From positions 1,488,001 through 1,552,000 of the forward strand of contig JARKIF010000011.1 of the NCBI GenBank assembly GCA_029378245.1: a stretch of 64,000 nt of DNA, given 5' to 3'. This document shows, piece after piece, positions 1 through 11,190 of this stretch. The notes below the pieces were generated by a model. It did no database searches, had not been told where the DNA came from, and saw only the letters and a list, made by a program, of their open reading frames with translations. Position 1 is the first letter of the stretch. Every line of letters begins with the position of its first letter. Source of the DNA: Roridomyces roridus (taxonomy: Eukaryota; Basidiomycota; Agaricomycetes; Agaricales; Mycenaceae). Position numbers and translations under genes: made by a program.

Positions 1-2208
1 GATGGTTAAGAATACATATAGACGGCGGCTTCTGTGCGGCACAAGGGCGGAGAGGCACTGCGTGAGAGAGAGCTCGGAGTCTCGGTCCCCCGGGATCGCG
101 AGGGTTCAGATGATCGCTGCCATGAAAATCACAGTTGACAGAGGGATCTCCTGCTCTTCGTAATCGCAAAAGAAAAGAGATGGTGGTGTGAGTCAAAGCT
201 GATGATGTTTGGCCAGGCTTGACCACGCACTGATGACGCGTGACCCTGTGAAATCAGGCCTGCACACATCAGTTGCGGAGTCTTTGATACGTTGATTGGT
301 TCGCAGCCCGAAGGAAATATGGATTTGTTGAATTTGAACGATGGTTTGTTTTCCCAGTGTACTTAGAATCACTTGCAGAAACCAAGCAGAAACAGTCAGT
401 TTAATGCCCATGGCGAAACATTTTTCGGCCAGTTTCGCCAGATTCGCCAGGTTTATCGCCGAGGTGGCGATTCACACGTGACACGGTCGGATCAAATAAA
501 ATTCAGTGCCTTTTCGATTCAACCACTGTTCGCTCGAGTCCTGGAGCACGCTAAAAACGGTTCCACACCCTCTCGTGAAGTACCCAGAGTTCCATATTCA
601 GATCACTCCAATCAAATCACGCTTATCAGTGATGCCCAATCATGCCGGTGCGTGATCCGACGTCGAAATCACCAATTTGCGTCTAAAACGCTAGATACGG
701 TCTTCCGTTGAACTCCCAATCGCCACCCTCCAATTTCCCCCTCGCCCATTTCGCCAGGTAGCGCCACCCTGGCGAAACGTGGCCTGCTAGAGGAAATTTG
801 ATTGATTGATTGATTGATTAGCCAACGAGGTGCAGCGCGTATTGAGCCAAGGTTGGCGATAAGGAATCTCTCCTGATTGTTGGATCATGCGGCGCTCTTG
901 TACGGTATTCTTCTAGTCTGGACTCGTGGAGACTAAAAATGATCTTGTCATTCCTCATCCCCTACTCTGTCAAGAGGAGGGTTCTGTGGGGCTGAATATG
1001 TGATCTCCAGCCAAAGTTTCCGATCAAATCACATAATCCGGATGACTTCACATGAAAGCACCTGACCCCAATATCATTGACCCACATTGATAACTGGCCG
1101 ATCATGATCACATCCTAGGCCGGCCAGTGGCCGGCAGGGCTCGGCATAAAATTAGCCAGGTCCCGGTTGAGTCCCGAGTCCCGAGTCCCGGCCTCTTACC
1201 GAAATTGAATAAGAAATCAGATGCATCAGAGTAGGGGAACGGCGCTCGCGCCGCTATGGATATATAGTGGGGCGAATCGAACGCGGGCCCACTTCGAAGA
1301 CATTTTACATTGACGCCGGGTTTGTGTCCACTCTGAGGGATTGAAATTCAACCTCAGTTTCACCTCGCATATACCAGCACTGAATGTGCATGCCAAATTC
1401 AGCGATGGGTTTGGGACCTCAGCAGATAGCCACAATTTCCAGCCGCTGGCGAATGTTCAACCTACTCTTGGGTGAATCGCGAACTTCAAAGGGACCAAAA
1501 TCAACCTAGATTGCGGGTAAATCCGATTCAACCTGAAGGAGGAACCCGAAAAGAGGGTGAAAGATGAAATTCAACCTACGGCTGGTGGAATTTCACCCTG
1601 CTACGGATCATGTCGGCTCAATAGGTTGGTGTAAGAATGACGTATCTTTCCTTCAATGATTGTGTGATTCGTCAATTCGAGCCGGGGTATGGTAGTATAT
1701 CACTCCATCCGAGGAGTCAGATATGCCGAGCTGGTGCGGGCATCGGGAAGTGGACCTCGGATCATCCATCAATTCCATCATCCCCTTATCACTTTGCTTG
1801 TCAGGTGTCCCATCAGTGATGACCTAGCATCATCAAAGCGGCCCGACACCTTCGTATTGCTCACGCCAGTCCTTGCTGGCATGTACAACTGCCAACTGCA
1901 AATCATCAATGACGGCAGCCTTTGATGGCCGATCCAAGGGCGATCCCCCATGATCATCTTCACACCCCGAAGCGCCGACTCGAATCCAGTGCGCACAGGT
2001 GGTACCCAAATTTTGCTCTTCGAATCTCACCGTTCATATGCCGAATGTCTCCTGGGAGCCACGCTCCCGCCGGTTCGACACTGACGACAGGGATTCGGGC
2101 GAGAGAACCTCAGACACCCAGTCTCCACTCCAACCCCACTCCCAGAGTGATAGATCTTCATGTTGCAACGGCGGGAGAAACGGCCGTCTCCTTGAAACCG
2201 GAAACCAC
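1..2208. other. Gene-poor stretch with degenerate repeat motifs
   Basis: I see no convincing gene. Reading frames here are short and lack fungal codon bias. Two motif-rich patches stand out. At 410-775 the 9-mer TTTCGCCAG and its complement recur near both edges, as in the subterminal repeats of a decayed MITE. At 1340-1610 the motif TTCAACCT occurs about five times in one orientation, beside TTTCACC. A short ATTG tandem run lies at about 799-820. No clear terminal repeats or target duplication could be paired for either patch. Confidence 0.5.
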
Positions 2209-2211
2209 AGT

Positions 2212-2910
2212 CACTGCATTCCCGAACCCCCTCGGCAGACCTCTGCTGAGGTATGCCGAGGTCTGCCGAGGTCTGCCGAGGTGGGTCGAGGTCCCTAAGC
2301 GAGGTCTGCCCAACCAAAGTTGGCCGAGGTGTGCCGAGGTCTCCCGAGGTTGGGTCGAGGTCCCCTCTCCCCGGGCTGGGCAGGGTCGGACTTGGGTTTG
2401 GCGTAGACACTGTGCAGGGTATTATTATCCGTTGCCACTGAGACAAACTTAAAATTGGCGGCTGACACTCGCCGCCTCTTTGCCGCAGACAATTCCCATG
2501 CGCAATTCATGCCTTGTTGCGGTCTGAGCGCTGGCTTTGCTCCGATGTCGAATCAATTCACTCAGGATACACCCAATACACGTACGGGATACCTTAAGAG
2601 AGCCAGAGGAGTTCGACGCTGGTGGGAAGGCGTCGATAAACATCACACCCACGCGGCCCCATGCCGCATTTGCAGCCGATTTTGAGCCGCTTACTTCCAC
2701 GTCAAACTCTTGCAGGTCCAGTGTATTCCATTGGCGCCAATCTCCTCAATCTCCTACTCATTTTGGGCTGTAGGAACCCATACTACTGGGCGTGGCAGAC
2801 CAAGGCAGACTCAGGCAGACCTTGGGCAGACCCTCCCCAGGGTCGGGCTGAGCAAGGTTTGCCGAGGCGCCTCGGCAGACCCTCTGCCGAGGAGGCCAGG
2901 GAATGCAGTG
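2212..2910. mobile_element. CACTG-ended MITE with 3-bp TSD (CACTA-like)
   Basis: The element begins CACTGCATTCCC and ends with the exact inverse, GGGAATGCAGTG. The inverted repeat continues imperfectly through CCTCGGCAGA on both sides. It is flanked by the trinucleotide AGT at 2209-2211 and 2911-2913, read as a 3-bp target duplication. The inner flanks carry dense 10-bp subterminal repeats of the type GGTCTGCCGA, direct at 2229-2365 and inverted at 2795-2890. CACTA/EnSpm elements are known for CACTA/CACTG ends, 3-bp duplications and subterminal repeats, so this is a non-autonomous relative by inference. It has no transposase. Confidence 0.75.
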
Positions 2911-3406
2911 AGTTTGATAAACTATAGCCACCCTTCCAGAAGTTGCAGATGGGCCGGCACTGCTTGTGAAATTTACGGCGGAACAAACGTCACTCTCGTA
3001 CAAACGGAATGCCGTGGGATTGTCTCCACGCGTGGTTACTTGAATCCCTAGTCTGGACGAGGACTGGAGGACACCCATTTTGAGTCTTTTCTCTCTGTCT
3101 TGTGAGACCAGAATTTGGGAGACTTGGTACTCAAGGCAAACTTTGTAAGTTATCGCGCCGAGGAAACGTGTGCAAAAAAATCATCGGGATCAAGAAGGCA
3201 TGTCTTCCCCCTGTGGTGTGAAAGAATGATTATTACGGACAAGAATGGGCCTCTTCATGGACCATTATCGTATTTTGGGTCACCGATTGCCGTGGGGGAA
3301 AGGGGGAGAACAGGAGAGTGCCGCGAACCCGAAAAAATTCCAAACAAAGATTCACTCAGGAACGGCCAGATAAAATGGCACGGACTCTCTGACTCCTCCC
3401 CAGACA

Positions 3407-3855
3407 TTGTGGAAAGCCATGGCGAAGGGATCGAAGACCCACTCCACGCGTCGACCCACAGGAGCCAGCCACCAGCCACCAACCCGGCCTGGAATCCCCT
3501 TGCACTTCGTCGAGCCATACACACCCTCCAATCCGACACCCCGTAGCATCTCGGGCGCAGGACACAATAATCTTCTGGTACGACATCCTTCCTCTCATTT
3601 GTGCAATATCTGATAGGACCTGCACAGCGGTGCACCAGATGCGATACATCGGAATCCTGTGTGCGAGGACCAAGAGGACCAGCGTGCACGCGGTGCATTG
3701 ACCAGGGTTTGAGTTGCTCGCTCGTGCGCCGCAAGACCCGGGCACCCAAGTCAGCGGAGGTGCCCGTCATCGCACACCACGTCAATATGAAGAGGCTGGC
3801 CTGCGTGGCCGCAATGGAGAGCCAGAAGGAATCAGAGGGCGAGAGTCGTAGATGA
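3407..3855 (+). CDS. Zinc-cluster-like protein fragment (boundaries unresolved)
   Basis: The second part (about 3618-3720) encodes two CxxC units in the spacing C-x2-C-x5-C-x8-C-x2-C-x6-C, followed by a basic RRKTR stretch. This resembles the small Zn2Cys6-like proteins common in Agaricomycetes. An upstream frame (3419-3582) gives a proline- and basic-rich leader starting MAKGSKTHSTRRPTG and ends at a GTACGA donor. A TGATAG acceptor lies at about 3615, but the phases of these two sites do not match, so I cannot join the exons. It may be an exon pair with a missed splice site or a decayed gene. DNA binding is a family inference only. Confidence 0.4.
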
Positions 3856-6290
3856 GGAGGACATTTTGTGAATGGCACGTATGGGAGTTTAGTAACGAGT
3901 TACGACAGACAAATCGCTCCTGCTCGGGAGACCCATGTGCGCTGTGAGGGATAATTGAGCAAGGCTCGCCGGCGGAATGAGGGGAATGTCCTGCTCACCA
4001 TAACCAGGTCACGCAGATTCTGCAGAGGAGTAATTACGGACGTCCTCGACCAGCAGTGGTGCTCCAACGCCGATGAATCTGTGGCACTTTTCGATGAGTC
4101 GGATGAAGAGCCCGCATACGGGAAAAACGCACCCCGAATAAGTAGGCCTTCCGCGCGGCACTCGCATCATCGCAGGACACCAGTCGATTATCCCCTGCAT
4201 ATCACATCTCCGGCAGTGTTTGCAGTGCAGGTCCGCGGTGCTAGTTACGGTCCTAACGCGAGGGATTCCCAAATTTGCCTTCCCTAACGAATATTCCAGT
4301 AGTATCGAGCTCGGACACATCTCCCGCCCTGGCAGACACACACTCTCTCGGCACGGTCTGGGAATCCCCTCCCCTCGCGCGCATATCGAGTCGTGTATGG
4401 CCACCTCCAATAGCATGCGGCGACGCGGGGGCGAGTGGAGGGGACACAGATCCAGAGCATGGCACTCCCGGCAGTGAGGCAGGCCTGAGATCAGGGGAAG
4501 AGACCGAAGCAAGTGAGTGGGAGCGCAGGAGCCACCATCCCCGCTCGACGACCCCGGTGACAGAAGATATAACCCCCGCATGCTACCGCGAGAGTCTGGC
4601 AGTAACGTCAATAAGAAAAGCGACGATAGTCGAGAGGAGGGCATACCGGCCGAGGGCGGAGACGAGGAAAAGGAAGCAGATACCGACGTGGTGGGTCTAC
4701 GGTCCGCGGCTTGGCTACTCCAGAATGTGGCGGGGAGAGCAGGTCCTGAGAGAGGGCGGCGGCGGCGGCGGCCACGCACATTTAGTGAAGGCGCCTAGGT
4801 GCCAGGTCGAGACCGTCAGCCGGTGGACGCTTTCGGCGCCTGTGGATTCCTCAGGCGAGAAGTGAAAGGAGGAGGGGGAGACGGTACGACAGCATTCGTG
4901 ATTGCCGAGCAGGGGTATGTAGGATCAGGATGCGCTTGGGTACGATGCCAGCGTAGAATGGGATGCAGGCGTGGCCCACAGGATATCGAGCCGACTTTGT
5001 CATCTGGGGTCTCAGTCAGTGGAGAGACGCGTCTTCGAGGAAGACGCACGAAGAAGATAACATAGTCATCCACTATGCTGGACTCGCTTCGTGGGCCACG
5101 TTGGAACAAGCACTGTAGAAGATGCAATGGACACAGCGTTCCGCTCGACCTCACAGCCTCACCACAACAGAGTCAGATGAGCCCTTCTTCATTGCGACGC
5201 TTAGCAGCCGACAAAGATCGAATAAGCCCCAAAGGAGGGGTAGGGAGGAGGAGAGAAGTTGGGGTATTGGGCGGTGGGCGGTGGGACTGTCGGCATGGAG
5301 CAGACGTTGGCAGCAAACGATTGAGCTAGAAGATCAGACGCATCGGCAGATATTTCCGCCTTCCACCCTCCTATGCGGCGGAGATGAGAATTGACCAGAT
5401 TTTCCCGCAAATGCAGGGCCCAGGGTTTTCGCGATAGCCGGGAACTGTGTAGGATATTTGTGGAAGCAGGCATGGTGCGGTTTGAGAGCGGTGTTGGGTC
5501 AGGCAGTCGTGAGAGTGGAGCGTTCCCAGGTGCAACCCCTAAAGCTGGGACGCGCATGGCGAAGCCAGAGTCGAGGCAGTGATTGAGACAAATGGCACCC
5601 CCAACGCTGATCCCAAATGGCAGGTCTGGTAGAATTTTCAGCGCATTCCGACACGGCGGCCAATTAAAAAAAGAAGAGATGGTCTCCAGGACAAAGACCC
5701 CGGTGGCACATTCCAGGAGAGGATGTGACGTGTCGGCTTTGGAGACCGATATCGCCCTATCCAGAAGGCGTACGCAGCCTAGAGCAAACCGAAGCAATCC
5801 CACCCTTGTAGTCGCCGCATTCGCGCCAGGAGTCAGGACATCTCGCGATTGAGCAGGGCTTGAGATGATGGTTGTTCGTGTGTAAGAAACGGATCAGCCA
5901 CTTTCGGCAACAGCATCAATCGCCGAAGAAATGATGGAAACCAATTTTTCTTTTTCTTCTGGAACGGAGCTGTATTCGTTCGCACAACGTTCGCACGCGT
6001 GGCGAAGGAGTGTGATGGACTCTCGGAATGGAAGCCTTGATGCGCCGCCTTACTGTCGGACGAAGTTAACAGAGCACCTTTGAGGTAGTAGTGTAGAAGG
6101 AGCATAACGAGAGGCGGTCAGAATTCTGGCGGGATAGTGCAGCAGGAGCAAGCCTAACGGGTTTGTAAAGGGTGCGTCGTTTGAGTTCGGCACGGCAGCA
6201 CGCTGCCGAGATCACGAGGTGCCTTCGCCATTTTGCAATTGGATTATGTAACCCCGCCCCTTTTCTTCCCGACTCTTTGACGACGAGCTA
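3856..6290. other. Unassigned region with possible unrecognised exons
   Basis: Several plus-strand frames are open, the longest from 4275 to 4865, encoding a Ser/Pro/Glu-rich then Arg-rich chain. A second frame, 4517-4798, encodes an acidic then basic chain. Neither shows a recognisable domain, and two overlapping open frames cannot both be exonic throughout. They may be the tail of the zinc-cluster-like gene at 3407-3855. Nothing identifiable was seen in 5330-6290. Confidence 0.3.
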
Positions 6291-7250
6291 ATGGACGCAT
6301 CTGCTGCGGCGCTCCAGGCACAGCAGGCTCTTCCAAAGTTCCAGCAAGTAATCGGGAAACTCTCATCCTCCTCAGGCCAAGAACACCGATGGGGAGCGGA
6401 TCCTCAGGCTTCGAGTCATACAGCGACCCCCTCCAAGACACTCCACAGCGAGAATCCAGAGCTAACGCTTCTCGTGGCCGGTGACGCAGGTCCCGGTGCC
6501 GCTGCGCGCACCCGTGACGAGTGTGCGGGCTGTATAGCGCTCGAAGAGAGGCCCTCTGCTGCCGAGGCGCGGGAGCGCGAGCCACTAGGAGCGGAGGAGC
6601 GACTTCAAGGTGCGTGGTTTTGATCAATTCCTAATGGTCCAGACTCACAACACACCGAAAGTCGTTGCTCAACGGCGTGGTAACGTCGACGAGCTCACAC
6701 CGCCGCCATCGAAGCGTCAAAATCTTACTGAAGTCGAACACATCGTCCCCGGGCGTGACCCCATAGATTCATCAACCCAAGGCGGAGAGACATCTGGCGC
6801 GTACCGTTCATTGAAAGTCCCGCTGACGCTGACTATACACTAGTCTTGCCCCCTGTCGGCGGAGTCACCGGCGCCCCGTCCAGCTCCACACGTCCCAACG
6901 TGGTCATTGCCGACGATTCGCGCATCATCACGCCGACAACTACACCCTCACCTCCGGTTTCTTCCAAGTTCAAGTTAACCTCCGACGTCAAACCTAAAAG
7001 CAAGCCTCGCCGCAAACGCCTACCCTTTTGCTACATCACCCAGGCTCGTGCTGGCCCCAAATACCATCTCCGTAGCAAAGGCAAGGTCCCCCAGGCCTTT
7101 GGCGTGGATCTTCCCGAGATAATCGTCGGCCGCGATTCGTACGCGTTCGAGCTACCCGAGAAGCGGCTTGAGCCGGAGGAGTGGTGGCAGGGTGAAGACT
7201 CGGAGATGGATCAGTCGGATGAGGAGCGGGATAGAAATTGGATGAGATGA
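6291..7250 (+). CDS. Hypothetical protein, three exons, disordered and basic
   Basis: I do not recognise this gene. Exon 1 starts at the ATG at 6291 (MDASAAALQAQQ) and ends at a GTGCGT donor at 6611. Joining to the acceptor at about 6659 preserves the frame into VVAQRRGNVDELTPPPSKRQ. A second short intron ending near 6844 or 6863 leads to the last exon, which carries the basic patch KPKSKPRRKRLPF and ends in the acidic tail EDSEMDQSDEERDRNWMR. The product is rich in Ser/Pro with charged blocks and no membrane segment. Phase agreement at both junctions and rising codon bias in exon 3 are the evidence that it is real. The second intron (38 or 59 nt) is unresolved. Confidence 0.5.
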
Positions 7251-7873
7251 CTGAGGTATGAGAATTTGGTGTCGCCGAAGGAGCTTTGAGACGTCGGCCG
7301 GCCATACGTGCTGGATCTTCCCAACCATTTACTGAATGTTGAACTTGCTTTTTACGAGCGTTTTCCTAGAGATTCAGACCATTCAACTCAGGGCGTCTAA
7401 TCCAAGCTACAACATGTATGTAAGAAATTGAAAAATGTCCAGCCACCCCCTCTGGACAAAGTCGCCGGTAGGTGTCACAGGCGCAAATGCGTTGGTTTCT
7501 CATGTTTCTATATCTACCACGCGTCTACGCCTGGACTGAGTTGCAGTCTCCTCTTGGTGCGTAATGCTCTCAGTAATCTTGTGCCAATCTATGAATGTTT
7601 AAATACCGATTTATTGTAGTTCGAACTTCGCATACCTACAATTCCCAGAGAAACACAACCCCGAAGCTACGGGATCGTCGGACCGGAGTAGAGGTGATCC
7701 CCCGACCTATGTACTCAATCGCCCAGTTGACATCCTATGTTCGAGCACAGCAAAGTTCCCCGGAGTGAAGAGTTACGGCGGCGGATGCAACGGCGGCCGC
7801 AATTCCGCCGAAACACCTGAGGCAGTGGCTTAAAAGCCGGGGAACGCCGGTGTCGAGGTCCCTCACAGTTCCC

Positions 7874-8639
7874 ATGTCCGAATCCCTCTCTATCCTCGAT
7901 GTATCCGGCCGGTATGTATGGCTCCAGCAACTGGAATACTTGATAGCCCATCATTCATCGTCAGGTTCGTCATGAACAAGGGCATGAGCGGCGACCCATC
8001 CAAGATCCTCGCCGTGCAAGGTGTCGGTTGGGTGAAACGCAAGGCATTATCGATGGGCACGGTCACGACGATCATGAGGCACTTCAAAGATGAACAGGGC
8101 GTCGAGCGCATTCGTGTGGACTCGGTGAGTCGAAATTAGTCGATCGGTCGTGGACGGCGCCTGATGATCAAATTTAAAGACCCTCGCGAGCCACCCCGTC
8201 TCGACCGAGGAGCGTATCCTCGACTGGACCGAGCGTTCGCGAGAGGATCCGCTCGCCGGGCCGGTCGTTGCTCGGATGAGGTACGTCTTCCCTCCATTTC
8301 CAACAGAGTCAATATTCAGCCACGCAGACGCGTCGCACCCTCCGAGCTGGAATTCGACTTCCTCAAGACAGGCTGGACGGCCGACACCCTCGAACACGGA
8401 CTCATCCACCTCAACGTCGAGCCTGGACCGGGGAATAAGAATAGATGGTCTGTGAATCAGACGTATGGCATTCAGGAGATCAACGGCGAGCGTCGGTATG
8501 TCGCGCATTCGAAGATCACTACCCCCAGCGGGGAGGGACATGAGATTCTTCTTGTGTATGATTATCGTGAGTGTTCGGCTTGTTGGGATTTTTACCCCCG
8601 CTTACGTCGTCTTTGCCAGTCGGTCCGCTGGAAGCTTGA
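7874..8639 (+). CDS. Conserved lipocalin-like fungal protein
   Basis: Five exons with four short introns (7912-7964, 8125-8179, 8281-8327, 8567-8619) splice in frame to about 187 residues, from MSESLSILDVSGRF to the end VYDYLGPLEA. The pattern is a widespread fungal family of about 180-200 residues, often labelled hypothetical or lipocalin-like: an N-terminal G-R-F-V-M-N-K segment, then QGVGWVKRKA, then a TxxRxLDWT-type stretch (ERILDWTERSREDP), then NGERRYVAHSK and a C-terminal VYDYLGPL. No signal peptide or membrane segment is visible, so it is probably cytosolic. A small hydrophobic ligand is plausible from the beta-rich pattern, but the ligand is unknown. All introns have GT-AG ends and matching phases, so the model is firm although the function is not. 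Confidence 0.85.
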
Positions 8640-9416
8640 CCTCATTTGTACAAGATTGAGAGTATAAGTAGCATCTATTTGTGACCTGGGAACAGGAACT
8701 TCATGTCCTCTTCGCAATTCTGCCACTCCTGCCTCAAGACCTCCACATGATGTGCGGAGCGAGGCTCGAATATAGCCGGGAAATTCAGCGGCGCATTCGT
8801 AAGCTGAACCAGTCAGTTCTAATACAGTGAGGAGTCGGTAAACAGACGCACCAGACCGTCGTAATGAGCAATGAGCATCACTTGCTCCGTAGTCAAACGG
8901 TGTCTCACCTTTGTGGATGTTGAATCCCTACACCATCATTGCGATGTTGATCCAGAGCGAATGCCCGAGCATACTGGGTTGCATGTAGTCAGAATCCACA
9001 GAAACATGAAAGTCTGAAGCCGGTTTACCTCGTCGACCGAAACCGAATACACTTGCCCCTTTTCGTCCAGGAAACGCGCTGCACGGAACTCATCAGGATC
9101 TTCAATTTCTGGATGATTTTCAACATGAATGGGACCTGGATAGATTGGATTGATAGACTGACCATGGGAGGGCAAATACTATGCTGCCTTTCGGTATGAA
9201 GTACTATCGAGACGGCGGGAAACGGAAATTGCAGCAGTTGCATCCAACGGGATGTTTACAGTGCGCAGGATGTCGGTTTCTTCGGGGGTGTTAAATAGCA
9301 GTTAACTTGGCCACAAACCCAAGTCCTGTAGAGCACAAATGAACGCACAGATACCGGGAATCAGTGGCTTGATTACCCACGCCGCTTTGGGGCCCACCTG
9401 GTGCGGCGTTTCCAAC
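8640..9416. other. Intergenic, no gene seen
   Basis: No frame with codon bias or recognisable similarity was found on either strand between the lipocalin-like gene and the tRNA. Short minus-strand frames at 8936-9243 look random. Confidence 0.5.
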
Positions 9417-9515
9417 TGTTCCGTGGCCCAGTTGGTTAAGGCGCACGACTGTTACCTTCGCTCACTCGAGGTGGTCGGCATCGTGCGATCGCGGGTTCGA
9501 CTCCCTCCGGAACAG
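9417..9515 (+). tRNA. tRNA-Asn (GTT) with 25-nt intron
   Basis: The seven-base acceptor TGTTCCG (9417-9423) pairs perfectly with CGGAACA (9508-9514), followed by discriminator G. The D arm is GCCCAGTTGGTTAAGGC. The anticodon stem CACGA/TCGTG encloses the loop CTGTTA-A, giving anticodon GTT at 9451-9453. A 25-nt insertion (9455-9479) lies immediately after position 37, the canonical site of nuclear tRNA introns. The T arm is GCGGG-TTCGACT-CCCTC with one C-U mismatch. After intron removal the molecule is 74 nt, the usual tRNA-Asn length. The D arm and the GACTGTTAATC core are typical of eukaryotic tRNA-Asn. Confidence 0.9.
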
Positions 9516-11190
9516 TGGTCTCCTTTTTGTTCCGGTTGATTAAGTGCCTGTGACTTGCGGCTCGTTTGCTGATTTCAATCGGCCTCGGTGTGACAGGGTA
9601 GACGACTCGAATTCAGGTAGCTCCGGAGTGTCGCAGCATCTAACAGTATGTCGCGTTGCGTGAATCCAGTGCGAGTCTGGGACATGGATCATCAGGAAAA
9701 ATTCCGATGAAGACATAGCTCTATGTATGCAACATACTTGGTGTAGTGCCATCGTCTTCCCCCTAAAATATTGCACACTGTAGTCCTGTGCCACAGGTTT
9801 GTAGTGCAACATAGTTTCATAGTTCTGTAGACAGGTAGTCAATGTAGTACTATGATGCACTCCAATGATGACTGGGGGAGCTACATTGCAGGTCTCAAAA
9901 CGGGGGCAAAAGTCAAAAGGATTCACTCACCACTTGCACTTAGTGGTTGCTTCACAACCTTCTTGCTTCACTAACTGCTTGATTCATTTCTGGGTGGGCA
10001 AGTAATCTCAAGATTATTTAATTGCAGCTGGTGGGACTCGAACGAGAGACCGCTACTAAGTGGAAGAAGATATCATAGTGAGGCAATAACAACTAAGCTA
10101 CGCAAGCATGTGTGAAGCTAGGAATCAATGCAGCCAGTATGGGGTTTGACAACTTTTAGTGGTTCTTGGTCAAATTGGCTAAGTCATTCACTGAGACTGC
10201 AGTCAGTCCATACTTGTGCTGTATTTCAAAACCATTAATTACTTGGGAACAGTTCTGCAGGTTAAAATCAAAGATGCCGACATCGGATCATTGATGATGT
10301 CATCGGAGCATTAATGCCGACCTCCGGATCAGTTGACATCAATGTGCCGAAACCCTTCAATCCAGTCTGAGTCCCACTGAACTCATTACACATTTTGTTC
10401 CAGAGCAGTTGTTGCTGATGTTGGTGATATATGTAGCTCTTCTCAATATATAGAGTATGTAGCCCCCAGTAATTGATGCTCTGTGCAACATTGCATGGCA
10501 CTGAAAGTACAGAGAGCAATATTTCACTACAGAGCTAGCCCTTTGAGCTACTGTGCCTGCATAGACTACAGAGTTGAAACTCGATGCAATATTGAACTAT
10601 GACGGGCATCATAGACTTGGCTGGCAGCAATTTTTCTGGTGATTTTTCCTGATGATGTCGGCAGTCCACGTGTCCCACGTCATGTCTCACGTCAGCCGCT
10701 TCCTCTTGCTCCCGACTCTCATCTCGGATTTCAAGGATGCTCCTGTGTTCACGCTTCGAAAGATTTCTACTCGGAAAGAGTGACCTCTATCTCCTACAAA
10801 TACGACACTGCGCTCCAAGACTTGCCGCGGATGTCCACCGTCCGCCTCCCCTCAAGCGGACGACGAGCTCGTACTTGGAGTCGGGCGTATGTCGTGGATA
10901 CTCAGCGTTCCAAGATCTTGCTCTCCAAGTCATAGAACAATTGGCAAGTCACATTGAAGAAGGCCGTATCCGATCTTCAAAGCGCCGCCCTGCCGCTTTG
11001 AGCTTCACACAATGAGCCGCATTTGGCGCGCTTCCCAAGCGTTTTTCTTTTTATTGCGACTAGTATATAGGCCCGTTCCATCTTCCTCTCCCTCTCACCA
11101 CCTCAGTGCCACCGACCCAAGTTGCCCATCGTCAAGGTAAAGATCCGCTACACAAACGACACTCCAGCTTACCAGATCCTTAGATACACC
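9516..11190. other. Repeat-rich intergenic region
   Basis: Apart from the SINE-like head, this stretch contains low-bias short frames. Two overlapping plus-strand frames, at 10639-10935 and 10737-11015, cannot be told apart from noise. The segment 10266-10345 repeats GATGCCGACATC-type words. I see no recognisable gene. Confidence 0.4.
10023..10106 (-). repeat. tRNA-derived SINE-like head (A box and B box)
   Basis: On the minus strand a good Pol III A box (TAGCTTAGTTGTTATTGC) is followed about 35 nt later by a B box (GTTCGAGTCCC). The acceptor and T-stem arms do not pair, so this is not a functional tRNA. The flanks (9540-10640) hold further diverged tRNA-like pieces, for example an A box-like TAGCTCAAAGGGCTAGC on the minus strand near 10520, and repeated TGCAATATTG and TGCCGACATC motifs. 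This is consistent with old SINE copies. I found no terminal duplication. Confidence 0.45.

Noticed and set aside
3255..3878. 207-codon minus-strand frame
   Set aside because: Antisense to the zinc-cluster-like CxxC exon; residue composition looks random.
10639..11015. Two overlapping plus-strand frames as a gene
   Set aside because: Neither frame shows codon bias, a domain or matching splice sites.
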